Part shown: piece after piece, positions 1 to 6,605 of the stretch
Layout of the letters: every line of letters starts with the position of its first letter
Position numbering within the stretch: the first letter of the stretch is position 1
Assembly: GCA_018712425.1 (NCBI GenBank)
Contig: DVHA01000253.1
Location: 1 to 8,525, forward strand
DNA from: Candidatus Faecivivens stercoravium
Lineage (GTDB): Bacteria > Bacillota > Clostridia > Oscillospirales > Ruminococcaceae
Direction: 5' to 3'
DNA length: 8,525 nt
Notes under the pieces: generated by a model
Told to the model about the DNA's origin: nothing
Databases searched by the model: none
Seen by the model: only the letters and a program-made list of their open reading frames with translations
Made by a program: the position numbers and the translations under genes

Positions 1-302
1 TCGGATACCAGGTCCCCGGTGGAACCCGGCTGCATGACAAAACCGGCGTTCGGGAAAACCGGCAGACGGGAAACTTCCTGCCCCCGGTTCACCTGCCGGG
101 AAGCGGCGATGACCGCCTCCCAGAGGGCCTGGTCGACCTCCCCCGTCTCCGGCAGGCTGTAGAGCCGCTGGAACAGGCGCACAGCCCGCCCGGTCTCCGG
201 CCCGAAAAAGCCGTCGGGATACAGGGCAGCCGGGTATCCCGACGCCGCTAAAACCGCCCGCAGGGCCTGCTGAAGCTCTAAAACCGCCAAGTCCCGTTCC
301 AT
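1..302 (-). CDS. Peptidoglycan-binding domain protein, C-terminal part outside the window
   Basis: This reading frame opens with ATG at 302-300 and runs off the left edge without a stop, so about 100 residues are visible. A strong ribosome-binding site (GGGGGAGGAAG) lies just upstream. Residues of about 5-60 read as a PG_binding_1 repeat: a leucine-rich first helix (LAVLELQQALRAVL), then YPDGFFGPETGRAVRLFQRLY and an ending of the TGEVDQALWEAV type. A second repeat may start near residue 90 (PGSTGDLV). It begins 18 bases after the stop of the SleC-like gene, so it is most likely the third gene of that operon. It probably anchors to spore cortex or wall peptidoglycan. Whether a catalytic domain follows cannot be seen. 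No signal peptide is apparent. Confidence 0.8.
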   Translation of the reverse strand, partial: MERDLAVLELQQALRAVLAASGYPAALYPDGFFGPETGRAVRLFQRLYSLPETGEVDQALWEAVIAASRQVNRGQEVSRLPVFPNAGFVMQPGSTGDLVS

Positions 303-320
303 TTCTTCCTCCCCCTTTTC

Positions 321-1706
321 TCAGCCCCGCAGGACGGTACCGGGGAACTGCCCGGCCCGCCTGGTCAGCCCGGTTACGATATCCGCGTAGACTTCGGTAA
401 TCCGCCGCCAGGTCCGTTCCCCGACCACCCCATCGGGATTTAAGCCGGCCAGTTCCTGGAACAGCCGGACGGCGTTGCGGGTATCGTCGCCAAAAAAACC
501 GGTTTCGTTTACCTTTGGCAGATCATAGACATCGGCAATCACATTCAGGTACTCCTGCAGCAGCCGCACCCGCTCGCCCCGGCTTCCATAGGAAAGGGCC
601 TGCCCGTCCCAGGGAACCGGCCGTTCGGCAGGGTCGAGGATTGAATCCAGAATCCCCTGATAGACCCGGAAAAGCTTCTCCCAGGTCGCTTCCCCGACCA
701 CGCCGTCGGGATTTAACCCGAACCGGTTCTGGAAAGCGATGACCGACCGTCGGGTATCCTCCCCGAAAATGCCGTCTACCGCCACCGTCGGGATGGTGCC
801 GTAATAGGCGGCCACCATATTGAGCCGGTGTTGTAAAATGGCGACCGCCCGCCCTCTGAAGCCGTATTCCAGGGCCGATGGGAACTGGGCGGAGAAATCC
901 TCAAAGGTATACCCTTCGCTTTGCAGTTCCGAAAGGTTCTTGACCGCCACATAAAGGTTTTCCAGTTTATACCAGGTCGCTTTCCCGACGATCCCATCGG
1001 GGTTTAAATTGAAGATCTGCTGGAAAGTCCTGACAGCGTCCCGGGTCTGCTCGCCGTATACGCCGTCCACTGAAACTTTCGGGATCGCCGGATAGTTGCG
1101 GGACACCCGGTTTAACCGCAGCTGTAAAATCCGGACCACCCGCCCGCCTGCCCCCAGCCCCAGCGGATAGCCGGGATAAGACGGGGTAATCGAACCGACC
1201 GGCGCATTGACCACAATTTCAATGTCGTTGCCGTAATAGTATTGCAGGATCTCATAAGGCGTCATCCCCTGCTGTGCCAGCTCGACCGTCCCCCACTGGG
1301 AAAGGCCGTCACAGGTAACCGTCGTCCCATTGCAGAACTGGGTAAACAGCGGCTCGATGCTGCCCTGCCGGCGGACATAGTCGTTAAACAGTTCGTCTAC
1401 AATGTCGGAAATATTGGAAAAGATTTCCCGCCCATAGACAAAAGCCTGGTCATACTGGGTTGAATTGGTGATATCGAAGTTATATCCCCGGCTGCGGTAC
1501 CACTCGGTATAGACCCGGTTGAGTGCAAAGGTCACCTGGGCGTAGATGTTGGCGCGAAGGGAGGCATCCGGCCATGTGGGATAGATTTCACTGCTGGCAA
1601 CATTTTTGATGTAGTCGATAAACGGGACCGTCACGTTGTCGGCATATGCGTCCGGCCGGCCAAGATGGACGGTAATCCGTTCGGGTATAATTGGAATCCC
1701 CGTCAA
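321..1706 (-). CDS. sleC: SleC-like spore cortex-lytic enzyme: SpoIID-fold catalytic domain plus three peptidoglycan-binding repeats
   Basis: This 461-residue protein probably cleaves spore cortex peptidoglycan during germination, by analogy with clostridial SleC, a lytic transglycosylase. Residues of about 8-165 form a SpoIID-like domain. SSEIYPTW places the expected catalytic glutamate at E40. The stretch around residues 61-92 (ALNRVYTEWYRSRGYNFDIT onward) is the SleC/SpoIID core. C125 and C132, in FCNGTTVTC, resemble the cysteine pair that binds zinc in clostridial SpoIID. Three PG_binding_1 repeats follow at about 184-250, 280-347 and 370-440, each ending in an LNPDGxVGxxTW motif. There is no signal peptide. 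The start is TTG at 1706-1704, behind an AAGGAGG site and overlapping the upstream stop in TTGA, which implies translational coupling. Unlike SleC of Clostridioides difficile or Clostridium perfringens, it lacks the N-terminal pro-region, which is on the preceding gene. The family call is firm; activity is inferred. Confidence 0.87.
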   Translation of the reverse strand: MTGIPIIPERITVHLGRPDAYADNVTVPFIDYIKNVASSEIYPTWPDASLRANIYAQVTFALNRVYTEWYRSRGYNFDITNSTQYDQAFVYGREIFSNISDIVDELFNDYVRRQGSIEPLFTQFCNGTTVTCDGLSQWGTVELAQQGMTPYEILQYYYGNDIEIVVNAPVGSITPSYPGYPLGLGAGGRVVRILQLRLNRVSRNYPAIPKVSVDGVYGEQTRDAVRTFQQIFNLNPDGIVGKATWYKLENLYVAVKNLSELQSEGYTFEDFSAQFPSALEYGFRGRAVAILQHRLNMVAAYYGTIPTVAVDGIFGEDTRRSVIAFQNRFGLNPDGVVGEATWEKLFRVYQGILDSILDPAERPVPWDGQALSYGSRGERVRLLQEYLNVIADVYDLPKVNETGFFGDDTRNAVRLFQELAGLNPDGVVGERTWRRITEVYADIVTGLTRRAGQFPGTVLRG

Positions 1707-2479
1707 TTGACTGTCCCCTCCTTCCGGTAACCACCCGGCGAATCGGTTTCTACCCCCTGCTGGCTGGCGCCGCCGTAGGACTGCATCTCACTGGACTGCC
1801 CCTCCAAAAGCGGCTGGATATCCGCCTGCTGGACCGACTGAATCCCGTCGAAAACCGGGACATTCCGGTATTCCGCCGGGATATACCCTTCCGCCGAAAC
1901 GGTTACGATATACCGGGCATAGGGCGTCTTGTTATCCGGCGACATCGAAAGGCTGGCTGACGGCGCGGAAAGGGTAAAGACCCGGCTCTGCCCGCTTTCA
2001 TCGGTTTCATCGTAGCCTTGCAGCGTCCGCTTCCCGTCAATTTCCCGGGAAACCACCACCCGCGCCTGCGGCACCGGCAATGCGCCGCGGGCGGTGACCA
2101 CTTTGACCAGCAGCCTCCCTTCCCCTGCCTCATCAGAAGGCTGATCCGGCTCCGGGTTCGGGTTTAAAGCTTCTGTTTCATTGACAATATCCGGGGGCGG
2201 CGGAGGTGCGCTATCGGGCGGAAGCGATATATCTGCCAGCCCTGGCGGCTGCGGCAGCTGGACGGTTTCCCCAGCGGCCACAGCGCCCAGAAAGACAGGG
2301 TTCCCCTCTTCTGGCAGCTCCTGTTCCTCTTCCGCTGTCCCTTCTATAGCATCTCCTGCCGCCTCTTTGGCCAGTTCCCGTTCAACCTCCTGCTGCCCTC
2401 CCCGTTCCGGCCTCGCAGCATACATTTCCTGCATCTGGCGCAGGTATTTTTCCTTCAGTTCTTTAAAACCTTCTGCCAT
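1703..2479 (-). CDS. SleC N-terminal (pro-region-like) domain protein, carboxypeptidase-regulatory-like fold
   Basis: This 258-residue protein has three parts. Residues 1-60 are highly charged and probably helical or coiled-coil (KELKEKYLRQMQEMYAARPE, then glutamate-rich). Residues of about 72-120 are a proline/acidic linker including PPPPP. Residues of about 121-227 form a beta-sandwich of the carboxypeptidase-regulatory-like type (GRLLVKVVTARGALPVPQAR, then DESGQ, PYARYIVTVSAEGY and QQADIQPL). That last domain resembles the N-terminal region of SleC, which is removed by Csp proteases in the known single-chain enzymes. There is no signal peptide and no membrane segment. It is the first gene of the operon; its stop overlaps the TTG start of the SleC-like gene. 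The ATG at 2479 follows GGGGGAAAGG. A role as inhibitor, chaperone or localisation partner of the catalytic protein is inference. It could also be a general spore-coat protein. Confidence 0.78.
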   Translation of the reverse strand: MAEGFKELKEKYLRQMQEMYAARPERGGQQEVERELAKEAAGDAIEGTAEEEQELPEEGNPVFLGAVAAGETVQLPQPPGLADISLPPDSAPPPPPDIVNETEALNPNPEPDQPSDEAGEGRLLVKVVTARGALPVPQARVVVSREIDGKRTLQGYDETDESGQSRVFTLSAPSASLSMSPDNKTPYARYIVTVSAEGYIPAEYRNVPVFDGIQSVQQADIQPLLEGQSSEMQSYGGASQQGVETDSPGGYRKEGTVN

Positions 2480-2510
2480 AGCCTTTCCCCCTATCGGTCG
2501 TAGTCCCCTT

Positions 2511-2539
2511 ACAGTATGCGGTGTGCAGGATGAATAGAC
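2511..2539 (-). promoter_or_regulatory. Candidate mother-cell sigma-E/sigma-K-type promoter of the cortex-lysis operon
   Basis: On the minus strand CATACTGT (2518-2511) fits the CATAnnnT -10 element shared by sigma-E and sigma-K. A GTCTATT (2539-2533) lies 14 bases upstream and partly fits a sigma-E -35. Transcription would begin about 25 bases before the ATG at 2479. No good sigma-A promoter is visible for this operon, which agrees with sporulation control of SleC-type enzymes. The match is short, so confidence is limited. Confidence 0.38.
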
Positions 2540-2576
2540 GTGAGGTGGATTTTATTCGGAAAATTGCCCAGCAAAA

Positions 2577-2605
2577 TTGACAAAACCGAAAAATTATTTT
2601 ATAAT
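2577..2605 (+). promoter_or_regulatory. Sigma-A promoter of the TIM-barrel gene
   Basis: A perfect TTGACA (2577-2582) and a perfect TATAAT (2600-2605) are separated by 17 bases. The transcript would start near 2612, about 40 bases before the ATG at 2653. A perfect consensus with no obvious operator suggests strong, possibly constitutive vegetative expression. Confidence 0.9.
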
Positions 2606-2652
2606 GCTAATAGAAAAAGGCAGTCTAAGCTGCCGCGAAAGGATGGATTATC

Positions 2653-3525
2653 ATGAAACTGCAAGTTGGTGTCCAGCTGTTCTCCCTGATGGGTGAGCTG
2701 ATGGAGGATTATTTAAAAACGCTGGAAAACGTCGCCGCCGCGGGATACAAATACGTCGAATACGTTGACCCGCCGACCGGGAAATATACCCCCGAAGAAA
2801 TCGGGGACAAGCTCCAGTCCCTCGGCCTCACCGCAATCGGGAGCCATGTCCATTTTGACCCCTATACTTCCACCCGCGAAGATATGGTCAAGATCGCAGA
2901 GGACGCCGCCAAAATGCACGCCGAGGCGGTCGTCCTGCCGATGACGGTTATGACGACGATGGACGAGGTCAAAAAGGTTGCCGAAGCCTGCAATGAGATG
3001 GCCCGGGTCGCCAAAGAGCACGGCATGAAATTCTACTACCACAACCACTGCCAGGAATTCTATATGGTCGAAGGTAAGACCGCTTACGACTGGCTGGTCG
3101 AACTGACCGACCCGGAACTGGTCGGGTTTGAAGTGGATACCTTCTGGGCCAAACGGGGCGGGCAGGATCCCTGCGCGCTTATCCGCAAGCTGGGGCCGCG
3201 GGCCGGGCTGATCCACCAGAAAGACATGGGTACTTCCGCTTCTCCTGTTGACCTGGTTGCCGGCGTTACCGGCATGACCAGGGACAACTTCCGGGATAAG
3301 ATCTTTGCGCGCACCAATCCCACCGACATCTGCGTGGTCGGCACCGGGACGATGGAAATCCAGGAGATTGTCGAGACGGTCACCGAACTGGGATACGCGT
3401 CAACCATCGTGGTCGAGCTGGACTGCTGCGCCCGAGAGACGGAAGAAAAATTCGATACCCCGCTCTCGCCGCTTGCCAGCATCAAGGCCAGCCGCGAATA
3501 TCTGGAAACGGTGATCAACCGGTAA
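2653..3525 (+). CDS. Sugar phosphate isomerase/epimerase family protein (xylose isomerase-like TIM barrel)
   Basis: This 290-residue cytoplasmic protein has the usual length and motifs of the AP-endonuclease-2/xylose isomerase-like TIM-barrel family. These enzymes use a divalent metal to isomerise, epimerise or dehydrate sugars and inositols. Visible motifs are YYHNHCQEF (128-136), FEVDTFW (159-165), LIHQKD (186-191), GTGTMEI (230-236) and VVELD (253-257). The likely metal ligands are E135, D162, H188 and E255. The start is ATG with an AAAGGA site 9 bases upstream; the gene ends in tandem TAA TAG stops. It has its own promoter and terminator, so it stands alone and its substrate is not indicated by neighbours. 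Relatives include inosose dehydratase, hydroxypyruvate isomerase, ketose 3-epimerases and 3-keto-glycoside-processing enzymes. The sequence does not decide among these. Confidence 0.88.
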   Translation: MKLQVGVQLFSLMGELMEDYLKTLENVAAAGYKYVEYVDPPTGKYTPEEIGDKLQSLGLTAIGSHVHFDPYTSTREDMVKIAEDAAKMHAEAVVLPMTVMTTMDEVKKVAEACNEMARVAKEHGMKFYYHNHCQEFYMVEGKTAYDWLVELTDPELVGFEVDTFWAKRGGQDPCALIRKLGPRAGLIHQKDMGTSASPVDLVAGVTGMTRDNFRDKIFARTNPTDICVVGTGTMEIQEIVETVTELGYASTIVVELDCCARETEEKFDTPLSPLASIKASREYLETVINR

Positions 3526-3542
3526 TAGCTTCTAAAAACTAC

Positions 3543-3585
3543 AAAAGCCGTGCGCTTTACCATTTGGCGAAGCGCGCGGCTTTTT
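3543..3585. terminator. Bidirectional intrinsic terminator between convergent genes
   Basis: A 15-bp stem pairs 3543-3557 (AAAAGCCGTGCGCTT) with 3570-3584 (AAGCGCGCGGCTTTT), with one G-U wobble and a 12-base loop. It has T runs on both strands. It lies 17 bases after the TIM-barrel stop and 18 bases beyond the MATE stop, so it should serve both genes. Confidence 0.93.
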
Positions 3586-3603
3586 GTCATGGAAAAAAGG
3601 ATA

Positions 3604-4959
3604 TCAGTCTTCGGCGGCATCCGGCTGGCTGCGCTCACGACGCGATCTCCCCAGGACCACAATCGACAGGACAGCGGCTAAAATCGAGGTGCCGGTGAGG
3701 TTTAACCAGAGCCCCGTCAGCCCCAGCGGCCAGAGGACCACAATCAGGATGAGCGGGAAAATCAGAGCGGTCGAAACCGAAATAATCGACGCGGGCAGCG
3801 GCTTTTCGATCGCCAGCATATAGCTCTGGGTCGCGAACGAAAGCCAGCGGATAAAGTAGGCCAGGCAGAACAACCGCAGGGCGGAAACCGACATTGCCAG
3901 CACATCCGCGCTCACGTCCGAGATGAACAGGCGGGTGATTTCCGCCGGGAGGGCGGCGATGACAAAGACCGCGGCGATGGAGATGATCGCGCTGGCAATA
4001 AAGCAGCATTTCTCAATGGCCCGGACCCGGGAATATGTCTGCGCGCCCCAGTTGTAGCCGACAGCCGGCTGGACCGAGTCGCACATCCCGTACAGGAGCG
4101 GCTGAATAAACCCATCCACGAACATCAGAACCCCGTAGACCGATACCGCTGTCTCGCCGCCTAGCCGCACCAGGATGGCGTTCATGACAATCGAGGTAAT
4201 GCGGCTCGCCACGTTGTTTAAAAAGCTCGGACAGCCGCAGTAGACCACCTGCCGCACCATATAAAAGGAAAAGCGGGGCTTGCAGAAATGCAGCTGTGCT
4301 TTCCCGCGGAAAAAGGGCGAGAGGGCCACCAGGGCACTGACCATCATGCCGCAGCAGGACGCCAGGGCAGCGGCCCAAATCCCCCACCGGAGGACGCCCA
4401 GGAAGATAAACTCCAGGACGGCGGAAAGGACGGACATAAAGATGTTGACCGCCATACTGCCGCGGATATAGCCGGAGATGCGCAGGTAGTTATCCAGCGC
4501 ATAGACAATCGTCGTCACCGGCGAACAGAGGGCGTATACCCGCAGGTACTGTACCGCCAGGCCGGCGAACTCCCCTTCTGCCCCCATCATGTGAATCAGC
4601 GCCGGTGCCAGCAGAAACAATAGGCCGCCGACAAGTATCCCGGTGCCGATAATCAAGAGGATGCTGCATGTAAAGATATTGTCCGCCTCTTTTTCCTGTT
4701 TTTTGCCCAGGGAGATGGAAATCGGGACCGACGAGCCGACGCCGATCAGGTCCGACAGGGCAAAGTTGATGACGACAAACGGCATCGCGAGGTTGATGGC
4801 GGCGAAAGCCGTCGCCCCCAGGAACTGCCCGACAAAGACCCCGTCTACCGTCTGGTAGAGGGAAGACGCCAGCATACTGATCGCGCCGGGGACCGACGCC
4901 ATCAGGAACAGCTTCAGCGGCGGCGTTTTGGAAAAGAAGGTTGTGGAACGCGTGTGCAA
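3604..4959 (-). CDS. MATE family efflux transporter
   Basis: This multidrug and toxic compound extrusion protein sits in the cytoplasmic membrane and exports cationic compounds using a sodium or proton gradient. From the chosen start it has 451 residues, typical for the family, with about twelve membrane helices in two homologous halves (about 15-175 and 235-400). Family signatures include PLKLFLMASVPGAISMLASS near residue 14, YQTVDGVFVGQFLG (35-48) and GVGSSVPISISLGKK (73-87). The start is uncertain. There is no ATG before the first helix; TTG at 4959 is in frame, but only 2 bases separate it from GGAG at 4965-4962. Further upstream the frame stays open through a terminator hairpin in the leader, so longer starts are rejected. 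The next ATG (4902) would trim helix 1. The gene has its own promoter and attenuator. The native substrate is unknown; guanidinium-like compounds are possible if the leader assignment holds. Confidence 0.9.
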   Translation of the reverse strand: MHTRSTTFFSKTPPLKLFLMASVPGAISMLASSLYQTVDGVFVGQFLGATAFAAINLAMPFVVINFALSDLIGVGSSVPISISLGKKQEKEADNIFTCSILLIIGTGILVGGLLFLLAPALIHMMGAEGEFAGLAVQYLRVYALCSPVTTIVYALDNYLRISGYIRGSMAVNIFMSVLSAVLEFIFLGVLRWGIWAAALASCCGMMVSALVALSPFFRGKAQLHFCKPRFSFYMVRQVVYCGCPSFLNNVASRITSIVMNAILVRLGGETAVSVYGVLMFVDGFIQPLLYGMCDSVQPAVGYNWGAQTYSRVRAIEKCCFIASAIISIAAVFVIAALPAEITRLFISDVSADVLAMSVSALRLFCLAYFIRWLSFATQSYMLAIEKPLPASIISVSTALIFPLILIVVLWPLGLTGLWLNLTGTSILAAVLSIVVLGRSRRERSQPDAAED

Positions 4960-4994
4960 GTCTCCTTTTGCGTGATAGAAATATGGGTATATAT

Positions 4995-5039
4995 AAAAAG
5001 GGTGCGCCCGGTTATTGAAACCAATAACCGGGCGCACCC
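4995..5039 (-). terminator. Leader terminator (attenuator) upstream of the MATE gene
   Basis: A perfect 18-bp stem is formed by GGGTGCGCCCGGTTATTG and its complement (5000-5017 with 5022-5039) with a 4-base loop. On the minus strand it is followed by TTTTT (4999-4995). It lies about 35 bases ahead of the MATE ribosome-binding site and downstream of the MATE promoter, so it should stop transcription of its own gene unless prevented. Confidence 0.9.
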
Positions 5040-5142
5040 GATCTCTTCTCCGACCAAGGGGAAACCCCTTTTGTGTATTGCGATACACGATCCTCCGAAA
5101 AAACAGATTCAATTTTCAGTCCAAACCGTTCGGATTCGAACA
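4995..5142 (-). promoter_or_regulatory. Structured attenuator leader of the MATE gene, candidate guanidine-IV (mepA motif) riboswitch
   Basis: The predicted transcript starts near 5142 and contains, in order, GTTCG-AATC-CGAAC (5141-5128), GTGTAT-CGCA-ATACAC (5088-5073), AAGGGG-TTT-CCCCTT (5070-5056) and then a long terminator hairpin. GATC at 5092-5089 could pair with GATC at 5043-5040 to enclose the two middle hairpins. Hairpins followed by a terminator ahead of a transporter gene is the layout of a transcription-controlling riboswitch. The guanidine-IV class is known from genes for MATE transporters in Clostridia, hence the proposal. I cannot confirm its consensus nucleotides from memory. 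The leader has no T-box sequence. Confidence 0.5.
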
Positions 5143-5148
5143 GTAGCT

Positions 5149-5177
5149 ATTATAATCCCCTAAAAAGCAATTGTCAA
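5149..5177 (-). promoter_or_regulatory. Sigma-A promoter of the MATE gene
   Basis: On the minus strand TTGACA (5177-5172) and TATAAT (5154-5149) are both perfect and separated by 17 bases. Transcription should begin near 5142. The mgtE stop is 30 bases upstream. A 6-bp hairpin over that stop (5203-5219) has no U tract, so mgtE may read through into this unit. Confidence 0.92.
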
Positions 5178-5207
5178 TAGGCAAAACCGACTTTTTTAGC
5201 TTCTCCA

Positions 5208-6569
5208 TTACACATGGAGGATCAGCGTGGCAAAACCGAAATATACCAGCAGCGATACCGCGTCGACGATCGTCGTGATGAGGGGGCTCGCCATGACAGC
5301 CGGGTCGAAGCCGATCTTCTTCGCGACCATCGGCAGGATGCAGCCGATCAGTTTGGCCGAGATAACGGTGACCACCAGCGTGCAGCAGATGGTCGCCGCC
5401 ACCGGGATCGTCAGACGGTCAAGCAGAAGCAGCTTGACAAAATTGCAGGCTGCCAGCGTAATGCTGCAAAGGGCCGCTATCCGCAGCTCCTTCCAGATAA
5501 CTTTGAAGAGGTCGCGGAAATGGATATCGTCCAGCGACAGGCCGCGGATAATGGTGACAGAAGTCTGCGAACCGGAATTCCCGCCGGTGTCCATCAGCAT
5601 CGGGATATAGGCGGTCAGGACAAGAGAGGCCGCCAGCTTATCCTCAAAGCTGGTGATGATGTTGCCGGTAAAGGTGGCCGAAATCATCAGGAGCAGCAGC
5701 CAGGGGATCCGGTGCTTGAAAATCTCAAAGACCGGGGTCTTCAGGTAGGGCTTGTCCCCCGGCAGGATCGCCGCCATCTTTTCGATGTCCTCAGTGTTCT
5801 CTTCCTGGATGACGTCGACCGCGTCGTCGATGGTGATGATGCCGACCAGGCGCCTCTCCGAATCGACGACCGGCAGGGCCAGCATATCATACTTCTGGAA
5901 CAGCTGGGCAATCGTCTCCTGGTCGTCGCCGGTCTGGGCGCAGATGGGGTCCTGTTCCATCAGGTCCCCCACCTTGGTCTCATAGGGGTGCAGCAGCAGC
6001 TGCCGGACCGAAACAACCCCTTCCAGCTTGCGGTATTCGTCGGTCACATAGCAGGTGTAGATGGTTTCGGCGTCGGTGCCGACCTTCCGGATGTGGTCAA
6101 AAGCCTGCCCCACCGTCATCCCCCGTTTGAGGTCGACCATCTCGGTCGTCATGATGCTGCCGGCGGTGTCCTCCTCATACCGGCAGAGGCGGTTGATCTC
6201 CCCGCGGGATTCGGGGCTGGACAGTTTCAGGACACGCTTGACGACGTTTGCCGGCAGCTCCTCGATCATATCGACGGTGTCGTCGACGTACATGTCTTCA
6301 AGGATCTTTTCCAGCTCGGCGTCGGTCAGAAGGCTGATCAGCTTCTGCTGGCTCTCCGGTTCCAGATAGGAGAAGACCTCCGCCGCCATATCCTTCGGCA
6401 GCAGCCGGAAGGCCTGGCAGGCCGGCGCCGATTCCAGCTCTTCCAGCAGCTGGGCGACGTCCGCTTCATACAAATCCCCCAGCGTCTGGCGCACTTCATG
6501 GAACCGGCGCTGCTCCAGGAGGGAGAGGATGTTGTCTTTCAGTTCGAGGATTTCTTCTTTTTTTTCCAT
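5208..6569 (-). CDS. mgtE: Magnesium transporter MgtE
   Basis: This 453-residue membrane protein is the MgtE-type Mg2+ channel/transporter. Residues of about 10-130 form the helical MgtE N domain (for example DDTVDMIEELPANVV). Two CBS domains follow at about 137-195 and 200-258 (DTAGSIMTTEMV; YDMLALPVVDSERRLVGIIT). A connecting helix leads to a five-helix membrane domain from about 286 to 452. The pore signature PMLMDTGGNSGSQ is at 323-335, and FDPAVMASPLITTIVDAVS at 421-439 includes the conserved aspartate D436. In characterised MgtE the N and CBS domains bind Mg2+ and close the pore when internal Mg2+ is sufficient. The start is ATG at 6569, 7 bases after AAAGGAAGG. A longer TTG frame to 6611 is rejected because it runs through the leader terminator hairpin. 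It is the only gene on its transcript apart from possible read-through into the MATE gene, and is controlled by the leader at 6570-6732. Confidence 0.96.
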   Translation of the reverse strand: MEKKEEILELKDNILSLLEQRRFHEVRQTLGDLYEADVAQLLEELESAPACQAFRLLPKDMAAEVFSYLEPESQQKLISLLTDAELEKILEDMYVDDTVDMIEELPANVVKRVLKLSSPESRGEINRLCRYEEDTAGSIMTTEMVDLKRGMTVGQAFDHIRKVGTDAETIYTCYVTDEYRKLEGVVSVRQLLLHPYETKVGDLMEQDPICAQTGDDQETIAQLFQKYDMLALPVVDSERRLVGIITIDDAVDVIQEENTEDIEKMAAILPGDKPYLKTPVFEIFKHRIPWLLLLMISATFTGNIITSFEDKLAASLVLTAYIPMLMDTGGNSGSQTSVTIIRGLSLDDIHFRDLFKVIWKELRIAALCSITLAACNFVKLLLLDRLTIPVAATICCTLVVTVISAKLIGCILPMVAKKIGFDPAVMASPLITTIVDAVSLLVYFGFATLILHV

Positions 6570-6605
6570 AAAAAAACCTTCCTTTCGGGCACACCGAAAA
6601 GAAGG
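6570..6605 (-). terminator. Leader terminator that also sequesters the mgtE ribosome-binding site
   Basis: A 12-bp stem pairs CCTTCTTTTCGG (6605-6594) with CCGAAAGGAAGG (6588-6577), with one G-U pair and a TGTGC loop. It is followed directly by seven T (6576-6570) and then the mgtE ATG. The 3' arm contains the AAAGGAAGG ribosome-binding site, so this hairpin can block both transcription and translation. Confidence 0.87.

Noticed and set aside
1703..1706. Frameshift separating the two SleC halves
   Set aside because: The downstream frame has its own AAGGAGG site and a TTG start in a TTGA overlap, which is a normal coupled-gene junction; an extended linker precedes the stop.
4960..5112. Longer N-terminus for the MATE protein starting at TTG 5112
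   Set aside because: The extra 51 codons run through an 18-bp intrinsic terminator and the predicted leader hairpins, and have no ribosome-binding site or MATE similarity.
4995..5142. T-box or tRNA-responsive leader before the MATE gene
   Set aside because: No TGGNACC antiterminator sequence or specifier-loop layout is present, and MATE transporters are not usual T-box targets.
5203..5219. Terminator for mgtE formed by the CTCCAT/ATGGAG hairpin
   Set aside because: The 6-bp stem overlaps the stop codon and is followed by AAGCTAAAAAAG on the transcribed strand, with no U tract.
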